This document shows positions 45,536 to 57,312 of a stretch of DNA of 64,000 nt, in pieces. The stretch is taken from NCBI GenBank assembly GCA_020137815.1, contig CM035359.1:674243-738242 (forward strand), given 5' to 3'. Source of the DNA: Hormiphora californensis (Eukaryota > Ctenophora > Tentaculata > Cydippida > Pleurobrachiidae). Under the pieces are notes generated by a model. The model was given only the letters and a program-made list of their open reading frames with translations. It had not been told where the DNA came from and ran no database searches. The stretch's first letter is position 1; each line of letters begins with the position of its first letter. Made by a program: the position numbers and the translations under genes.

Positions 45536-48500
45536 AAAACCCAAGCGCCCGGGTTAGGGACCAGTTAAAAAATTGGAAATGACATCGGGGAAACCTGATG
45601 GTCCTGCCCCCCTATACTAAAAAATTTGACGCCGAACTCTCTAATTTTTTCAATGGAAAGTGAGCCACCCCAACCCGTTCACGGGGTTTTAGCTTTGGGG
45701 AATCCCCATCAGGCCTGATGGCAGATTACAGTTTGTAACTGGGACGTAATGGGAGGTGGTAAACCCTAAACAATGTTTAGGCTAAACACTTTTGTTGTGC
45801 GATGAAATAAATTCACCAGTCGGCGACGGCTCAATCCTCGCAGGAGAGCTGGCACTTTTTGCTTTAACCAAATCGCACAGTACTGAGATCGTTTCCACGA
45901 ATAACTCGCAAAGCGAGAATAGGTGGTAATAGTACTTTTACGAGGGACAGTGAGACTGTTACAGTGCATGCAGCATGTAACCGGGGGGTTTTGTAACTTT
46001 CAATCAATGGTGCAGGGTTTTGGAATGTTTTTCCCTTTTTATTTGAGTCATTTGAGAAAATTTTAGCAATGCCGATTTATCTTCCCCAAGATGTTGTTAC
46101 CCCAAGAACTGGAATTTTCCCCCAAAAAAACCCAAAAAAGTTTGCAAGTGCCGGGGTTTGCAACGGCCCGACAAAAAAAGGGGAATTTCCATAGTAAGTC
46201 GTTGACAAAATAGTCCTCAAATAGGGAAAAAAGGGGGTAATGGTACATCAGCTTCCCAAAGCGGAGTGGCGCAAGAATTCCAAATTAAGGGACTGAGGTT
46301 TGGCGCCAAAGGATGGGTTTCCCCCACGTTGTTACTCTGTAACTCCAGGATGCTTTTGCCCCAGAGAAAGTTGAGATCGGTGGTGTTAAAACCCCCAAGG
46401 AAGGCACTCCGTAGAACAAACCCAAAAAAAGCCGGATTCTGAAATAACTCCCCAATTTATGTAGCAAAGTATGATACGTAATGAGATAAATCCTATGAAC
46501 AAGTCCCCGATGATCAAAGGATGGTTAATTTGATTAAAAAATTTTATGTTTTTGGTGGGTAGTTTAGAACGATTCACAAGAGAAACTTAAGCCCTTTGCC
46601 CTGGGCCCCATGAGTGTGGCAGCCTTGGTAGTTGTTGAAAAAAATTTTTTGTGTTGGGGGCATTGAGGCTGGATTGTCAGAGTAGTCCCTAAAATCACCA
46701 CCCCTTTGCACAGTGACAAGTTCAGAAAAGATAGCAAGTTGATTTTAAAATTTTTTCACGTTTTTCATCAGAACACCCCCGCAGTCGTTTTAGGTACAAA
46801 ATGTCATAATTGACACTTTTTTTGTTGAAACACGGGAAATTGTGTGTGTACTCGTACTCATCCCGGATTGTCCTTTTTCGATTTTAGAAAGTTGTTGCGT
46901 GTTATTTTTTGGGAGGCGGACTTGGATTCAAGTTGTTCGGGCAAGGGTACCAGGAAAATCGAGAGGGGGATTTAGCCCCAGACAACGTTTGTTGCACCCG
47001 CATAAACATAGTTTTCCCCAAAAAATTTTGAGCGTTTTTTTTCTTTGGGTAGTATGATCATCCAGGTTTGGACTCAATAATGTTTGGGGTCCGGTCTTGT
47101 TCTATGTTTTACAGTAGTCAGTTGGTGTGATGAGTTCTCATTCCCCCCGATCAAAAGGGAGCATACCCGTGCCCATTAGGGGCAGTATGAGCGGTGCGAT
47201 CAATTTTCTTCAATTCCAAAATTATTGACGTGCCAAATTTGTTTTCAATAGAACAGTTTTAACCCATGAAAAGTTTAGCAAATCTAAAAAATTTCCCAAA
47301 TTTGTCTCCTGACGGGCATGGAAGACCTGTGACAACCCCGATTCGGGATTTTTGTAATGGGTAAGTTGCCGATACACATTTTTTCCTTGGTTTGGGATCT
47401 TATTGTCCCATCCAGGCAAAACAATTGGCGCCAAACCCATTCCCAAAGGTATCCTGAGTGGGGGGTTTTCCCTTTCCCGTGCTTGATGGAATCTTCGGAC
47501 AAACGAATGTAGTGAGATGTGCAGATTCGCTTTTTAAATTTACAATCAAAATGTCCCCAAACCTTTGTCCCTTTTGGTTTTAAGCCCAGTTTAGGTTTAG
47601 CACTCTATTTTAATTTTCATACAAAGTTTTATATCCCCCCCCCCAGTATCCCCAGATAGAAAGTTTTTTGGGTATCCCCCTGACAGACCTGATTGCGACT
47701 CTACAGGTCACGGGAGTTTGGGTTTATCCTGCCCATTTTTAACTGTGAATATTGGAAGAAGCACCGCATACTTTGCGGATCTGATAGTTGTTTTTTCCAT
47801 ACTAAACATGTGGTATGGTCGCAGTGGTAATTTTTGCACCCAATTATCTTTCCCCTTGGACAATTGAAAAGCCATCACAATCCACATAGGGGGGTCCCAC
47901 TTGTACCCCCAATGAACCCAAAAATGAACACCGTTAAGTATACTCATCTTCACAGGTTCGAATATTATCACTACCCCCATCAATTTAAGCAAATTTTACC
48001 ATAAAAGCCATGTTCAAGTCCCCGTCACATTTTTTAAGTGGGTCACAGTGAGCCATATTCTCCCCAAATGCTCCCCCTAAAAATAAATTTTCGAGGGGTG
48101 TACGTTTCCCAAGGAGGGTTTCCCGTTCAGTTTTTTATACCCGAACAAACCTCAGGCCCATGCCTGGTAAATTTTCCCGGGGCATTTGGACAGCGTTCAT
48201 GAAAAAAAAATTCACAGTTGTTTTTCCCGCACCAAGAAAATTTAAAAAACTTTTTACTTGGTAGAAGCATTTTACCCGGGGGGATTTAAAAGGTATACCC
48301 AATATAATCGGTAACAACGGTTGGTAGGTAAACCCTTTAATAACAAAATTCACAGTTGGAATATTGGTTTAGGGTGGTTCAGGGCCCTTTGGGAGATTCA
48401 GGTTCAGTAGTGGTTAGATGCATTGGTAGATTTTGGTTCAGTGGTTGGTTCAGGGGCCTTGGTAGATTCGGTTCAGTAGTTGGGTTAGGTCCCGGTGATT

Positions 48501-50375
48501 AGGTTTTAGTAGGGGTCAGATGCATTGGTAGATTCAGGTTCAGTAGCTTTGGGGTTTAGGCATGGTGATTTAGGTTCGTAGCTGGTTTTAGTATTGGTGA
48601 TAGGTTCAGTAGCTGTTTTGGGACATGACCTACATCAAAAAAACCAAAGAAAAACCCCTTTAGTAAACGCGAGGGCCCCTTTTACGAGTTAATCGGCTAT
48701 TATTGTTTGCTCTATAAAAAAAGGGGGACTTTTTAGCAAATAATTTACAGTGCCCAATGATCAAAAAAAATCTGGATTCAAAAGGATTCCCAGTAAAACT
48801 CATTCCAGCTGTGGGTATATTTTGAGGTGATCTACCACCTGCATCCTGTTGACCCTTACAGTAAGGGCCTTACAGAGAATTAAAAAATAGGGTTTTGTTT
48901 TAAAAGTATAAAAGGTGGGTGTCCCCCAAAGTATTTAATTGGGTTTTTAGCATCTGCTGTGCGGTATATTAACCCCGGGGGGCTCTTCACACGTTTTTTT
49001 ATAAAAAATACCCCCAAATTTCTCTCGGCAAAAATACCGGGTACTTTGGTAAGTTGGTCCTAAACCTGACACCAAACGTCGTTTTGGAGCCGGAATTTGA
49101 AAAAGCAAAAAATCAAAAATTGGATTGTGAAGGGGAGAAGTAGTAGACCCCCCACCCCAATTAGATGCAGTGGGGGGAGACCCCCCCCCCAATTAGAGCA
49201 GTAGCGAGGTAAACCCCCCCCCGGGGGGGTAGAGATAAAGCTGAGAGATGCATGTGTCCCGGAAATACAAACTGATGTAAATTTTACTTTGGGGACATTG
49301 AAACGGTTCCCCAGGACAATCATCAAGTTGTTTAGTTTTAAGAAAGGGCCCGGGGAAATGGGTTTAAAAGGGGCCCTTCGTTCCCCTTTTTTTTGGGCAT
49401 CCACGCGTGCCAAAAAAAATTATATTTTCCATAATGAAAGGTAGGATAGTAATAATAAAGAAATAAGAGTACAAAAAATTTTTTTCTAGTCCCCCGTCTT
49501 TATCACTTTCCCTCTTCCTTTATCAATCTTGGGTTTTAACCTGTTCGCCCCTTTTTAATCAACTTCCACGAGTATGTCAAATTTTTAATTTAAGGAAAAT
49601 TTATCGAATCAACGAATCATGTACTACAGCGTCTCCAGGTTTCATACAACTTGATAAGTTTCGCATTGACCTTTTAAAGGGGGTACTTTTAAATCTAAAG
49701 AGTCTTTATTGGGTTTTAGGTCAACTAAATTCGTTTCTAAAAACCCCAGAGTCTTTGATTGGGTTTTAGGTAACGTACAATTGTTTCAAAACCCCATGAG
49801 TCTTTGATTCAGGGTTTTAGGTCAAAGTACAAACGTTTTTAAATCCTCATGGTCTTTGTTAGGGTTTTTGGTAACGTACAATTTGTTTTTAAATCTCTGA
49901 GTCTTTTATAGGGTTTTAGGCAAGTACAATTTGTTTCTAAATCCTCAGAGTTTTGATTCAGGGTTTAAGGGGCAAGTACAACGTTTAAACTCAGAGTTTT
50001 GGGGAAAGGGGGGGAAAGGCAAGAAACGCAAACCTCGAGGGGACAGGGGGCAGGCAACGACAATTTGCTAAACCCGAGCTTTGAAAGGGTTTTTAGGTAA
50101 AAAAGTAAATTTTCCTAAAACCCCCTTTTTCGTGATTTAGGGTTCTAAATAAAAGACAATTCGTTTTAAAACTTGACACGCTTTCAGCGTTTTCCCTAAA
50201 GGGATGCAAAACTTTAGTAGGTGCGGATAATAATAAAAAAATGTTTAGCCTGTTAGCTGAAAAAGTGTGCTTTAGATCACACGACGTAAAGTGTGCGTCT
50301 AAAACTCAATACGGTATTTTCCACTGCAAGCACCGGGATTCTGAGTCAACGTAAACAAATGCTAGAAATTAAGGG

Positions 50376-50925
50376 AGGGGAAGGGGGAAAAAAAAAACCC
50401 CCCCCCCGCGAGAGGCGGAGCGAGGGAGCGAGAGGGCAAAAAGGGCGAGAGCAGAGGGAGGAGCGGGGGAGAGGGAGGAGGAGAGCCGAGGAGGGGGAGA
50501 GAGAAGAGAAGGAAGAGAGGAGAAGGGGGCGGGAAAGAGGGGAAGGGAAAGGGGAAAGGGGAAAAGGAGAGAGGAGCGAGAGGAGCGGGGGGAGGAAGGG
50601 GGAGAAAGAGAGAGGGGGGTGGAGGGGGCCCGGGGGGGGCGGAGAGGGGGATGGGGGAGAAAAGAGACCCCCCCCCAGGCAAAAAAGGGAAAGGGGGGGC
50701 CCCCCCCAAAAAAAAAAAACAGGGGGGAACCCCAAAAAACCCCCCCCCCCTGGGGGCCCCTTTCCCCCCCTCCCCTCCCCCCTTCCTCCCTCTCTCCTTT
50801 CTTCTTCTCTCTTCTCTCTGATCTTCCTCTCTTCCCCTCCTTCTCCCCTTCCTCCAAAAACCCTCCCCCCGTTCCTTCCCCCTCCCTCCAAACCTCCCCT
50901 CCCCTACAACCCTAAACCCGGATAA
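50376..50925. other. Purine-only block followed by pyrimidine-only block
   Basis: About 50376-50690 is almost purely G/A and about 50745-50925 almost purely C/T, joined by long homopolymers. The two halves are roughly reverse-complementary in composition. This may be a mis-called GA microsatellite with a foldback read artefact. Long open frames here come from low complexity only. Confidence 0.6.
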
Positions 50926-51110
50926 AAGAAAGTAACAGAATAGTAAACCGGGTAGGGAACCAGAAAAGAACCCGAATAGTAACCCGGATAGAACCCGGTA
51001 GCAACCCGAAAAGCAACCCGGATAGAACCAGGATAGCAACCGGATAGCAAAACCGAATAGAAACCCGGTAGAACCAGTAGAAACCCAGAAAAAACCAGGA
51101 GCAACCGGAA

Positions 51111-51980
51111 AATTAAACCCAAAAAAGGATAGCAACCAGGATAGCAACCAGGTAGCAACCGGTAGCAACCGGATGGGGTTTGAAACCCGGATAGCAACCA
51201 GGGTAGAACCAGGATAGCCCAAAAAAAAGGGTAGCAACCAGGATAGCAAACCCGGGTAGAACCGGATGCAAACCGGATAGAACAGGAAAAGGTACCCAAA
51301 AAATAGAAAAAGGGAAACAACCCGGGGTAGGGGAAAAAAACCCGGATAGGAACCCGGATAGCCAAAACAGGGTAGAACCAGGAAGCAACCAGGATAGAAC
51401 CGGATAGAAAACCCGGTAGCAAACCCGGATAGAACCAGGATACAACAGGATAGAAAACCCGGGTAGAACAGGATAGAACCGGAAGAAACCCGGATGAACC
51501 AGGAAGCAAACCGAAAAGAAAACCGGATTAGAACCCGGAAGAAAACCCGGTAGAACCCGGTAGCAACCGGAAGAACCGGGTAGAACCAGGAAGTAAAGGA
51601 TGAAACCGGATAGCAAAACCCGGGGTAAACCGATAGAACCGGATAGAACCGGATAGAACCAGGATAGAACCAGGTGCAACCAGGGAAGAAAGGATAGAAA
51701 ACCAGGAAAAAGTAAACCCGGGAAAAAGATAGAACCAGGAAGAACAGGATAGAACCGGATGCAACCGGTAGCAACCCCGGATGCAACCAGGATAGCAACC
51801 AGGATAGCAACCAGGATAGCAACCAGGATAGCAACCATGATAGCAACCAGGATAGCAACCAGAATAGCAACCAGGATAGCAACCAGGATAGCAACCATGA
51901 TAGCAACCAGAATAGCAACCAGAATAGCAACCAGGATAGCAACCAGGATAGCAACCAGGATAGCAACCTGGATAGCAAGT
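51111..51980. repeat. 12-bp minisatellite, unit 2
   Basis: It is clean from about 51770 to 51980; the part from 50925 to 51770 is the same repeat with heavy base loss (GGATAGAACCGG-like). It precedes GPCR copy 2 as in unit 1. Confidence 0.85.
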
Positions 51981-52479
51981 GACACAGGTGCCACAGCAAG
52001 ACAGGACCCATTCAGCCCCTTCTCTTCTGGATGACTCTATAATCTATATGATCACTCTACATTCTTCCACTCTTTAGCAACAATTAAGTGGCCTCCCTAC
52101 CACCCCGGCCTCCCCTCCCCCATTCTTGTGATGCTGGGATACTCCATCCAAACTAGACCGCTGACACGAAATAAAATTTTCTTATTTTGAGAAAAAAAAG
52201 TAAAGATAAAGAAGTAATATTTCACACTTCAAAAACGAACATTTTTTCAAAACCAAACATTTCATTTATTGTTCACGGATTGATTGAACTACAAAAACAC
52301 ACTGTCACTTGTCAGTTCTATAAGCAATAAGATATACTTCCCCATGATCATTATCCAGAATCACAATTCTAGATCCTCCCGGTTATCACTCAATGATTCT
52401 CCTATTATAGTTTTATCAGTTGCGTGGTTTCGCCTAACATCGTCTTTAATTCGTCTTGAAAGTCACCTCGGGTAGTTCC

Positions 52480-53128
52480 CTAGACGGCAGTGGTTGCAGT
52501 CCCGGAAGCGCCAGATGCCACCGTCTCCATAGCAGCCGGAATTCTCAGAAAGTCCCTGTTCCTAATCTTGATGAACGACCAGAGTCGTCGTACAACCCTG
52601 ACTGGGAACCTCGCAGTGGCACTAAAGATCCTCCAGTAGAAGTTCGACTCGTAAAGGAAAGGGTTGATGACAGAGTTGATCGGCAGAATCAGGATGGAGA
52701 AAAAGGGATACCAGCTCGTGGCATCGATCTCTTCTGCTAAATGTAGGAAAGCCACAACACCCAGAGGGATCCAGCAAAAGAAATCCGTTACGATGATGGC
52801 CAGGATTTTTATTTGCAGTACCCGATCGTTTCCACCAGCACGGCCGCTGTTCCTGCCTGAAAAAATATGATTTATCATTGGAAAACTTCTTGAAAACGGA
52901 AATTATTCGAGCTGTTTGTTTTACAAATATTATTGGTCGGTCCCCTACCTGACAAGTTGATTTTGTAGCCAATGAGAATGTAACTGACGGAAATGAACAG
53001 GAAACAAAGGCAGTTCATCAGCAGGACAGAGCTTGAGAAAATCCACTGTGGATCATCTCTTCTCACTAGGTACTTGAAGATACAAACACCGTCATTACCG
53101 TAGAAGTGAACGGTATCGCCTTTCATCT
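52480..53128 (-). CDS. LGR/relaxin-receptor-like GPCR, last two exons, copy 2
   Basis: Exon 52949-53128 is identical in protein to copy 1; terminal exon 52480-52856 differs at only a handful of residues (IIVTDFF, WRIFSAT, and a changed FIKIRNRDF in the tail). Exon lengths (180 and 377 nt) and the intron are conserved exactly. The frames are intact in both copies despite the noisy surroundings, which fits a recent duplication. Upstream exons are again missing. Confidence 0.75.
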
Positions 53129-53129
53129 C

Positions 53130-55083
53130 TGAAAACGAATACGAAATATTAGACCTAGCAATATATGTTTCTCGCCCTAATGTAGCTATAGGCGTATCCA
53201 GTATGTAAGGGACCAGTTACAAATTGGAAACCTGACATCAGGGAACTGATGGCTCCTGCCCCGTATTTTCACAAAAGTTATCTGGATTAAAACTCCTTGA
53301 TGGCTACACTAAAACTTTAGTGAAACCGCATGTCTCTACATGTTTTTGAAGAATCGAGCCTAACACAATGCGAGACGCACCATTATGGTCCTGATAATGG
53401 GCGTAATTTCAGTGTTGGTTCAGGTGACATGACGTACATCATAAACCAATGAAATAACCCTTACAGTAAACGCGAGGGCCATTTCACAGAGATTTATATC
53501 GGCTATGTAGTTGTTTGCTCTATAAAAAGGAGGTGTTAGCAAATAATGCTGCAGTGGACTATATGATCAATACTTCTGAGATTCAAAAGGCCTTTCCCAG
53601 TAAAACTCATTCCAGCTGCGGGCTGTGGGTTAGGGCTCTTCGTGAAAAAAAAATTCCCAAAAGAGCCCCCTAGAAAGATTATGAGCTAGAACCTTTTTGT
53701 CTAATCCCTGATTGTTTGGAAATCTTGTACTGCTTCCTGGAATTGGCGCCGACCGCCGGAAATGTCGTCCGAAAACATTAAATTCCGAGAAGGAGCCATA
53801 CTAGGGTATATTTTGAGGTGATCTACCACCGCAATCATGTTACCCTTACAGTTAAAGGCGCCTTACAGAGCAAACTTACAAAATACGGTATGTTTGCTAA
53901 ATATCCAGGGTGTGTCCACACGTTTTTGATTGGGTTTTTAGCACTCATGCTGTGCAGGTATATTAACCCTGGCGGCTCTTCACACGTTTTTTGATAAAAC
54001 TTACCCGAGTACTCTCGGCAAACATACCCGTGACCTTTGTGTAAAGTTCCTCCCAAACTATTATGTCCCTTGCTGCGCGCACGATTTTAGATCAGCCATG
54101 CTCCCCCCCTATGAGAAGCAGTACTTGAGAGATTTGTTTTGTGGGAGATCATGTTGAGTTCTTCCTACAAAACAAATTTCAATCTTTTCTCATCAAGTGA
54201 ATTATGACCGTGGGAAATTTCACAATAAACCAGAGTGGAGACATAGTAGTTTGGGGAGTACTTTTTAAGTTGGTCCCTAACTACCTGCACCAACGTCTGT
54301 ATATGAGAGCCGGCAATTTGAAAAAGCAAAAAAATCAAAATTGGATGTAGACATTAGATGCAGTAGCTAGAAACCCCCCGAATTTGATGCAGTAGCGTCC
54401 ACCGAATTATATCAGTAGCGAGGCTAGACCCCTCCCCCTGATTAATAGAGTCACTCTGCTCAGCTCAAAAACATTTTCACTGGACAATCTATCAAGTTGT
54501 TAGTTGAAGAATTGGGCCCGGGGAAATGGTTCAAAATGGAGTGCCATTCTCGTTCCTTCTTCTCTGGACATCCACGCGTGACAAAGAATTTATGATATTA
54601 ATATATTTAGATAATGAGGAAAGAGATAATGATATAGGAAAGAGAACTAAGAGTACAATAATTTTTTCTCAGTCTCCCCGATTCTTCATCACTTTCGCCT
54701 TCCTTTACTCAATCTTGGTTTCAAAACGATTCCGCCCCATTTTTTAAATCAACTTCCCCGGTATGTATTCTAAGAAATTCATCAAACCAACGAATCATGT
54801 ACTACAGCGTCTTCCCAGGTCCTTCAACAGTTATCCTGCTATTGACCTTAAACAGGGAAAACGCTCTAATCCTTGGCACGCTTGCAGTGAAACGGTACTG
54901 AGTTACTGTACAGGATGCACCAGCTTACGTAGCGTGCGGGTAATAAAGCCATGTTTAGCCTGATAGCTGAAAAAGGTGTGCTTTAGTATCACCTTCTACG
55001 TAAGTGTTTGCGTCTCAATACGGTACGCGTTACCGTTTCTCCACTGCAAGCGACAGTGTGATTCTTGAGTCAAAGTACATCAC
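53130..55083. other. Spacer of unit 2
   Basis: No gene found. It includes CACACGTTTTTTGATAAAAC, GATGCAGTAGC repeats near 54355-54420 and AT-rich sequence. It aligns with 48600-50350 in unit 1 and 62390-63250 in unit 3. Confidence 0.6.
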
Positions 55084-55135
55084 AATGGGAAAGTAAGTAA
55101 CCACAAGATATGCAGAAATGGAAACTAAGTAACAT

Positions 55136-55950
55136 TCATACAAGGATAGCAACTCGAGGATATGCAGAACATGGGATAAGAACCAAGATAGACTTCGATA
55201 GCACCAGGATAGCAACCAGAATAGCAACCTGCATAGCACCAGGATAGCAACCAGGATAGCACAGGAATAGTAACCATACACGAGATGCAACCAGGATAGC
55301 ACCAAGGATAGAACCTGCATAGTAACCTAGCGAATAGCAACCAGAATAGTAACCAGGTAAGTACTCAGAATAGCAACCAGGATGTAAACCAGGAGTGTAG
55401 CAACCAGGTAGCAACCAGGATAGCAACCAGGATAGTTACCAGGATAGCAACCAGGATACGCAACCGAGAAAGTAACCTGATAGAACCTGCATAGCTACAC
55501 AGGATAGTAGCCAGGATAGCAGCCAGGACTAGCAACCGGGATAGTAACAGGATAGCAACCAGGATACAACCAGGATACAACCAGGAGTAGCACACTGCAG
55601 GATGTCACCAGTAATAGCAACCAGATAGCAACGCATAGTCACCAGGATAGCAACCAGGATAGCTAACCAGGATAGCACAGGATAGCAACCGAATAGCACA
55701 ACCAGGATAGCAACCAGGATAGCAACCAGGATACAACCATAGATAGAACCATGATAGAACCGACATAGCACCAGGATAGTAACCAGAGATAGACCAGATA
55801 GCAACCTGGATGTACCCAGGAAGCAACAGGATAGCAAACCGGAATGCACCATATAGTAAGCAGGACCACCAGCGGATAGCACAGAATAGTAACGCTGCAA
55901 TAACCATGCATAGCAAACCGGATCGTAACAGGATAGCGCCAGGATAAAAT
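55136..55950. repeat. 12-bp minisatellite, unit 3 (decayed)
   Basis: ATAGCAACCAGG units with many indels, so the long frames of the other copies are broken. Confidence 0.85.
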
Positions 55951-56091
55951 AACCTTACAGTAAACGCGAGGGCCATCTTCACAGAGTTATATCGGCTATG
56001 TAGTTGTTTGCTCTATAAAAAGGAGGGTTTGTTAAGCAAATAATTGCACAGTGACATATGATCATAAAATACTTCTGAGATTCAAAAGCAC

Positions 56092-56728
56092 GGCGTGCCT
56101 GGTGAAATTTTAACACGACCTAGCATGCGACGGGAAACCACCACCTGTACGTGGTAGCTGAGGGTCTACAGAATGGCGCTACGGTGCGGGAAAAAAAAGT
56201 CCATGCCCTAAAATCGTTTTTTTTACTTTTATTTGATTTGGGTCAAAATTGGCTATATTAAACGTGGTCCCGAAAAATCCATAGTGACTTAGCACACGAA
56301 ATATGTCACCCCTACCTATTTTTGCACGTAGAATCGATTGCCGTTGAAGTCGAATCTCTAAAATGACTGTAAAATGGTCAAAAGTTGATTTTTTACCATT
56401 TTTTGGAGGTTTTTGGCCCCTAAACCATTGAAAACGTTGAGATAGGAATTTGAAACTAGTGCCAATCGTTAAAATGGTCATTTTTCTACCAAGAACCAAG
56501 TTTTCGTGTATATCCGATTTATGGTTAGATTTGGGCAAATTGTTGAAATCTGCCAACTAGGAGAACCGTAACTTGATTTTCTTGTTTTTTGGATTTTGGC
56601 ATTTTTGACAAACTTCTGATTGAAATGGTCAATCGGGACCATGCTTAAGTTGTTTATGGGACAATTTTCGACTAAAATCCAAGATTTCATATCAATCCAA
56701 TAACAGATCGTTGATTTATAGAAAATTT
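56092..56728 (+). repeat. Left terminal inverted repeat arm
   Basis: About 637 bp, only a few mismatches to the right arm. Next to its inner end is a smaller palindrome: GGCAAAACGGTCAAAAT and its complement around a ~17-nt loop (56743-56784). Confidence 0.85.
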
Positions 56729-57312
56729 AAGTAGGCAAAACGGTCAAAATAAGCAAGAAAAGTTGTCATTTTGACCGTTTTGCCTAATAATAATAATAAT
56801 AATATCTAGACTTGTATCCTGCCCAGATCCCCCAGGGACAGCATAGCATAGCTAATACTGCCACTGAGGGATAATCAGAGCAGTTTACTCACACACTCAA
56901 CCAAAATTATATTCAAAAACGGTGGTAAAAACCAAATTAACCTGCTCTCATGAGATGGAAGAAAAACAATCGGATTCATAACAGACATAAATGGTAAGAA
57001 GACAAAAAATATAGCTTCAAAAAATATCCTCTACAACCTTTACACCTCTCCAAAAAACTTTATCAGATCAAAAAAGGTTCAGATAAATCTCTGAACCACC
57101 CTCAACACAGACATCGCCCAGGAAAAAGCGGAAACTGAACACTGAATAAAAATAGTATTACACACTCAGACACTCGTGCTTCAAACCCAAAAAGATGTGC
57201 TAGAAAAACTTGTCACGAGGGACACACAGTACAAACACACGTCTTACCTGATAGACAGTACAGCGAGTGATAGGATAGCGATAGGGGAAATCCGGAAAGA
57301 GGAAAGACACAA

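Larger units (their letters stand above)
45310..51110. other. Noisy spacer of unit 1 (probable low-accuracy sequence)
   Basis: Compared with the matching part of units 2 and 3, this stretch has many homopolymer expansions (AAAAAAA, CCCCCCC), dropped bases and scrambled repeats. No credible gene is visible. A degraded MITE copy lies at its left edge, and a GATTYAGGTTCAGTAGYTGG-type array at 48360-48620. Confidence 0.65.
51111..55084. repeat. Segmental duplication unit 2
   Basis: Minisatellite, then GTGACACAGGTGCCACAGCA, GPCR exons and the same spacer blocks as unit 1. It has a ~170-bp extra block before the GPCR (about 52015-52195) and another of ~170 bp near 53635-53805. It ends where a degraded FAM135-like exon 16 end begins. 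Confidence 0.7.

Noticed and set aside
50293-52011. Reading frames of 181-549 codons in the purine/pyrimidine block and decayed array
   Set aside because: Low-complexity composition and overlapping frames on both strands; no domain; likely sequence error region.
56179-56690. Reading frames of 70-145 codons in the inverted arms, mirrored at 61732-62360
   Set aside because: Present in overlapping frames, no domain, no codon-level conservation seen between arms beyond DNA identity.
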